Below are positions 7,429 through 8,780 of a DNA stretch of 8,780 nt, one piece after another. The position numbers and the translations under genes were made by a program. The stretch covers positions 1 through 8,780 of the forward strand of contig CAMLDJ010000233.1 of assembly GCA_946478755.1 (NCBI GenBank), read 5' to 3'. The DNA is from an uncultured Pedobacter sp. GTDB lineage: Bacteria > Bacteroidota > Bacteroidia > Sphingobacteriales > Sphingobacteriaceae. The notes under the pieces were generated by a model that saw nothing but the letters and a program-made list of their open reading frames with translations, had not been told where the DNA came from and did not search any database. How positions within the stretch are numbered: the first letter of the stretch is position 1; every line of letters begins with the position of its first letter.

Positions 7429-8780
7429 TTAGTAATTAAAATTCTGTTGCCAGTTGTTACGTGTTTTTAGCTCGTTCTGAGGGATTGGCAGTAACAGATC
7501 CCTTTTGGTGGGCAACTGTCCATTGGTAGTGGAATGATAATGCGAAGCAAATGCCGATAAGGTACTTATTGCATCAGCTTCTCCCCATCTGACCAGGTCA
7601 AAATACCGACGGCCCTCACCGATAAACTCATATTTTCTTTCCCGCTTAATATCAGCCATAGTTGGGTTTCCTGAAAGTAAGCCTAAGCCTGCTCTTTCCC
7701 TGATTTTATCTACATAGGTTTTTGCTGCGTCAGCTTTACCGTTCTGGATCAGCGCCTCAGCGTATAACAGGTATACATCAGCGTCGCGCAGAATAGGAAA
7801 GTTTCTCGGAAAGTCGTTCCAGGATTTAATCCGCGTATCGGTGTTGTCTTTTTCCAGGAATTTGGTAACAATGTTTTTGAGCACGAAGGTCCTGGTATTT
7901 GCATTGCCGGATGTTAATACTGCATTGTAAAAACCGGTATCAATGCTGGCCTTGAAGCGCAGGTCCTGGTTTAGCTTCATTTCTTTGATCAAAGCGGTGT
8001 CTACCCTCAGGTCCTGGCCCTGTAGAGAATATGATGTGTAGGTCCATTCGGGGAAAGGACTGCCTGATGAAGATGAGCTCGTGATAAAACCCGGTAAGCT
8101 GGAGCCGGTATTTAATCCGCCAGATGCAAACTGAATAGAGAACAGATCATATTTGTTCTCGTTCGCAAGTGTAAAGATATTTGCATATACAGGGCTAAAA
8201 CGTGCGGTTACGTCGGCAATGATACCTGAAAATACCGCTTCAGCCTTGGCATAGGCGGTTGCATCATTCATGGGATAGCCTGCCATGGTCATGTAAACCT
8301 GTCCCAGCAACGCATTGGCCGCTAAGCTTCCCACCCGGCCTGCTTCAGCTCCGGCATAGGTTTTTTGCAGGTTCGCCGCTGCATAGGTCAGGTCGCTGAT
8401 GATCTGTGCATAGACTTCGCTGAGCGGGGCCCGGGGCAAAAGTACAGCTTCTTTATTCTCAATAGGCTCAGTAGCGAGGGCTACTGGGCCAAATGAACGG
8501 GCCAGTTCTGAATAGGCATAAGCCCTTAAAAAACGGGCCTCAGCACGGTACCTCGTGTATTCACCCTCTTTACTATAATAAAGCAGGTTATTTGCTTCCT
8601 TAATAATTTGATATAACCTGGAAAAAATGCCGGATACTGTTCCTGAATTGGATGAGACCAGGTATTTTCTGAAATCAAGCTGGTCATTCTGAGCGGAAGT
8701 TTCTCCACCTAAATAGAGCAGATCGGACCTGTTTTCTGATGCCAGCCAAAAGTAATCTGTTGCAAAATCTGTATTTGTGC
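7429..8780 (-). CDS. SusD/RagB-family glycan-binding outer-membrane lipoprotein, C-terminal part (5' end outside the window)
   Basis: The minus-strand frame is open from the right edge to the TAA at 7431-7429, giving about 449 residues; perhaps 50-100 residues, including signal peptide and lipobox Cys, are missing. The apparent TTG start at 8439 is internal, because the same frame continues upstream with the SusD hallmark RAEARFLRAYAYSELARSFGPV. Further family marks are the helical LAANALLGQVYMTMAGYP, LRDADVYLLYAEALIQNGKAD (TPR-like helix), KYEFIGEGRRYFDLVRWG, LLLPIPQNEL and the terminal QQNFNY, which corresponds to the usual QNPGY-type end. SusD proteins sit on the cell surface as lids of SusC TonB-dependent transporters and capture oligosaccharides for import. 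The partner susC would be expected just upstream, outside the window to the right. It converges on the CAZyme operon, so the two are separate transcripts that may belong to one locus. Its ligand cannot be read from the sequence. Confidence 0.95.
   Translation of the reverse strand, partial: TNTDFATDYFWLASENRSDLLYLGGETSAQNDQLDFRKYLVSSNSGTVSGIFSRLYQIIKEANNLLYYSKEGEYTRYRAEARFLRAYAYSELARSFGPVALATEPIENKEAVLLPRAPLSEVYAQIISDLTYAAANLQKTYAGAEAGRVGSLAANALLGQVYMTMAGYPMNDATAYAKAEAVFSGIIADVTARFSPVYANIFTLANENKYDLFSIQFASGGLNTGSSLPGFITSSSSSGSPFPEWTYTSYSLQGQDLRVDTALIKEMKLNQDLRFKASIDTGFYNAVLTSGNANTRTFVLKNIVTKFLEKDNTDTRIKSWNDFPRNFPILRDADVYLLYAEALIQNGKADAAKTYVDKIRERAGLGLLSGNPTMADIKRERKYEFIGEGRRYFDLVRWGEADAISTLSAFASHYHSTTNGQLPTKRDLLLPIPQNELKTRNNWQQNFNY

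Noticed and set aside
7961..8025. Two copies of AGGTCCTGG in the SusD gene
   Set aside because: They encode a repeated Gln-Asp-Leu-Arg in the protein and are too short to suggest a DNA repeat element.
8439..8439. TTG as the start of the minus-strand SusD gene
   Set aside because: The same frame continues upstream to the window edge with unmistakable SusD sequence, so this codon is internal.

Overview
The window looks like part of a glycan-degradation (polysaccharide utilization) locus from a member of the Bacteroidota. A soil or plant-associated Sphingobacteriaceae-type organism (Pedobacter-like) is my best guess from overall gene style; I cannot confirm the genus. The phylum call rests on a SusD-family lipoprotein gene, a macroglobulin/TonB-plug-like protein of a kind typical of Bacteroidota, tightly packed secreted CAZymes, and start codons without a well-spaced Shine-Dalgarno sequence.

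Plus strand, 2-7374: four genes run in the same direction with gaps of only 11-17 nt, so they are almost certainly one transcript. They are (1) the 3' part of a GH28 polygalacturonase-type pectinase, (2) a complete GH95 alpha-L-fucosidase/alpha-L-galactosidase-type glycosidase, (3) an 805-residue secreted protein that joins an MG2 macroglobulin-like region to a TonB-receptor plug-like region but has no outer-membrane barrel, and (4) a secreted sulfatase of the formylglycine (S1) family. The operon ends in a strong hairpin at 7371-7420 whose base includes the sulfatase stop codon.

Minus strand, 7429-8780: the C-terminal ~449 residues of a SusD-like glycan-binding lipoprotein converge on the operon. 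Its 5' end, and presumably a susC partner, lie beyond the right edge. The hairpin between the two convergent genes can serve both directions.

Read together, the SusD protein (with an unseen SusC) would bind and import oligosaccharides. The GH28 enzyme would cleave galacturonic-acid linkages, the GH95 enzyme would remove terminal L-fucose or L-galactose, and the sulfatase would remove sulfate esters. The combination points to a pectin-like or other acidic, fucosylated or L-galactosylated glycan that carries sulfate. That substrate is inference.

The points most worth a second look are a perfect 16-bp inverted repeat inside the start of the MG2/plug gene (3413-3449), the barrel-less plug protein itself, the Cys-Cys-Gln-Ser-Arg active-site motif of the sulfatase (Gln where Pro/Ala is usual), and the unusual pairing of a pectinase with a sulfatase. 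I see no RNA genes, CRISPR arrays, insertion sequences or phage genes, and no gene-free stretch longer than about 55 nt.
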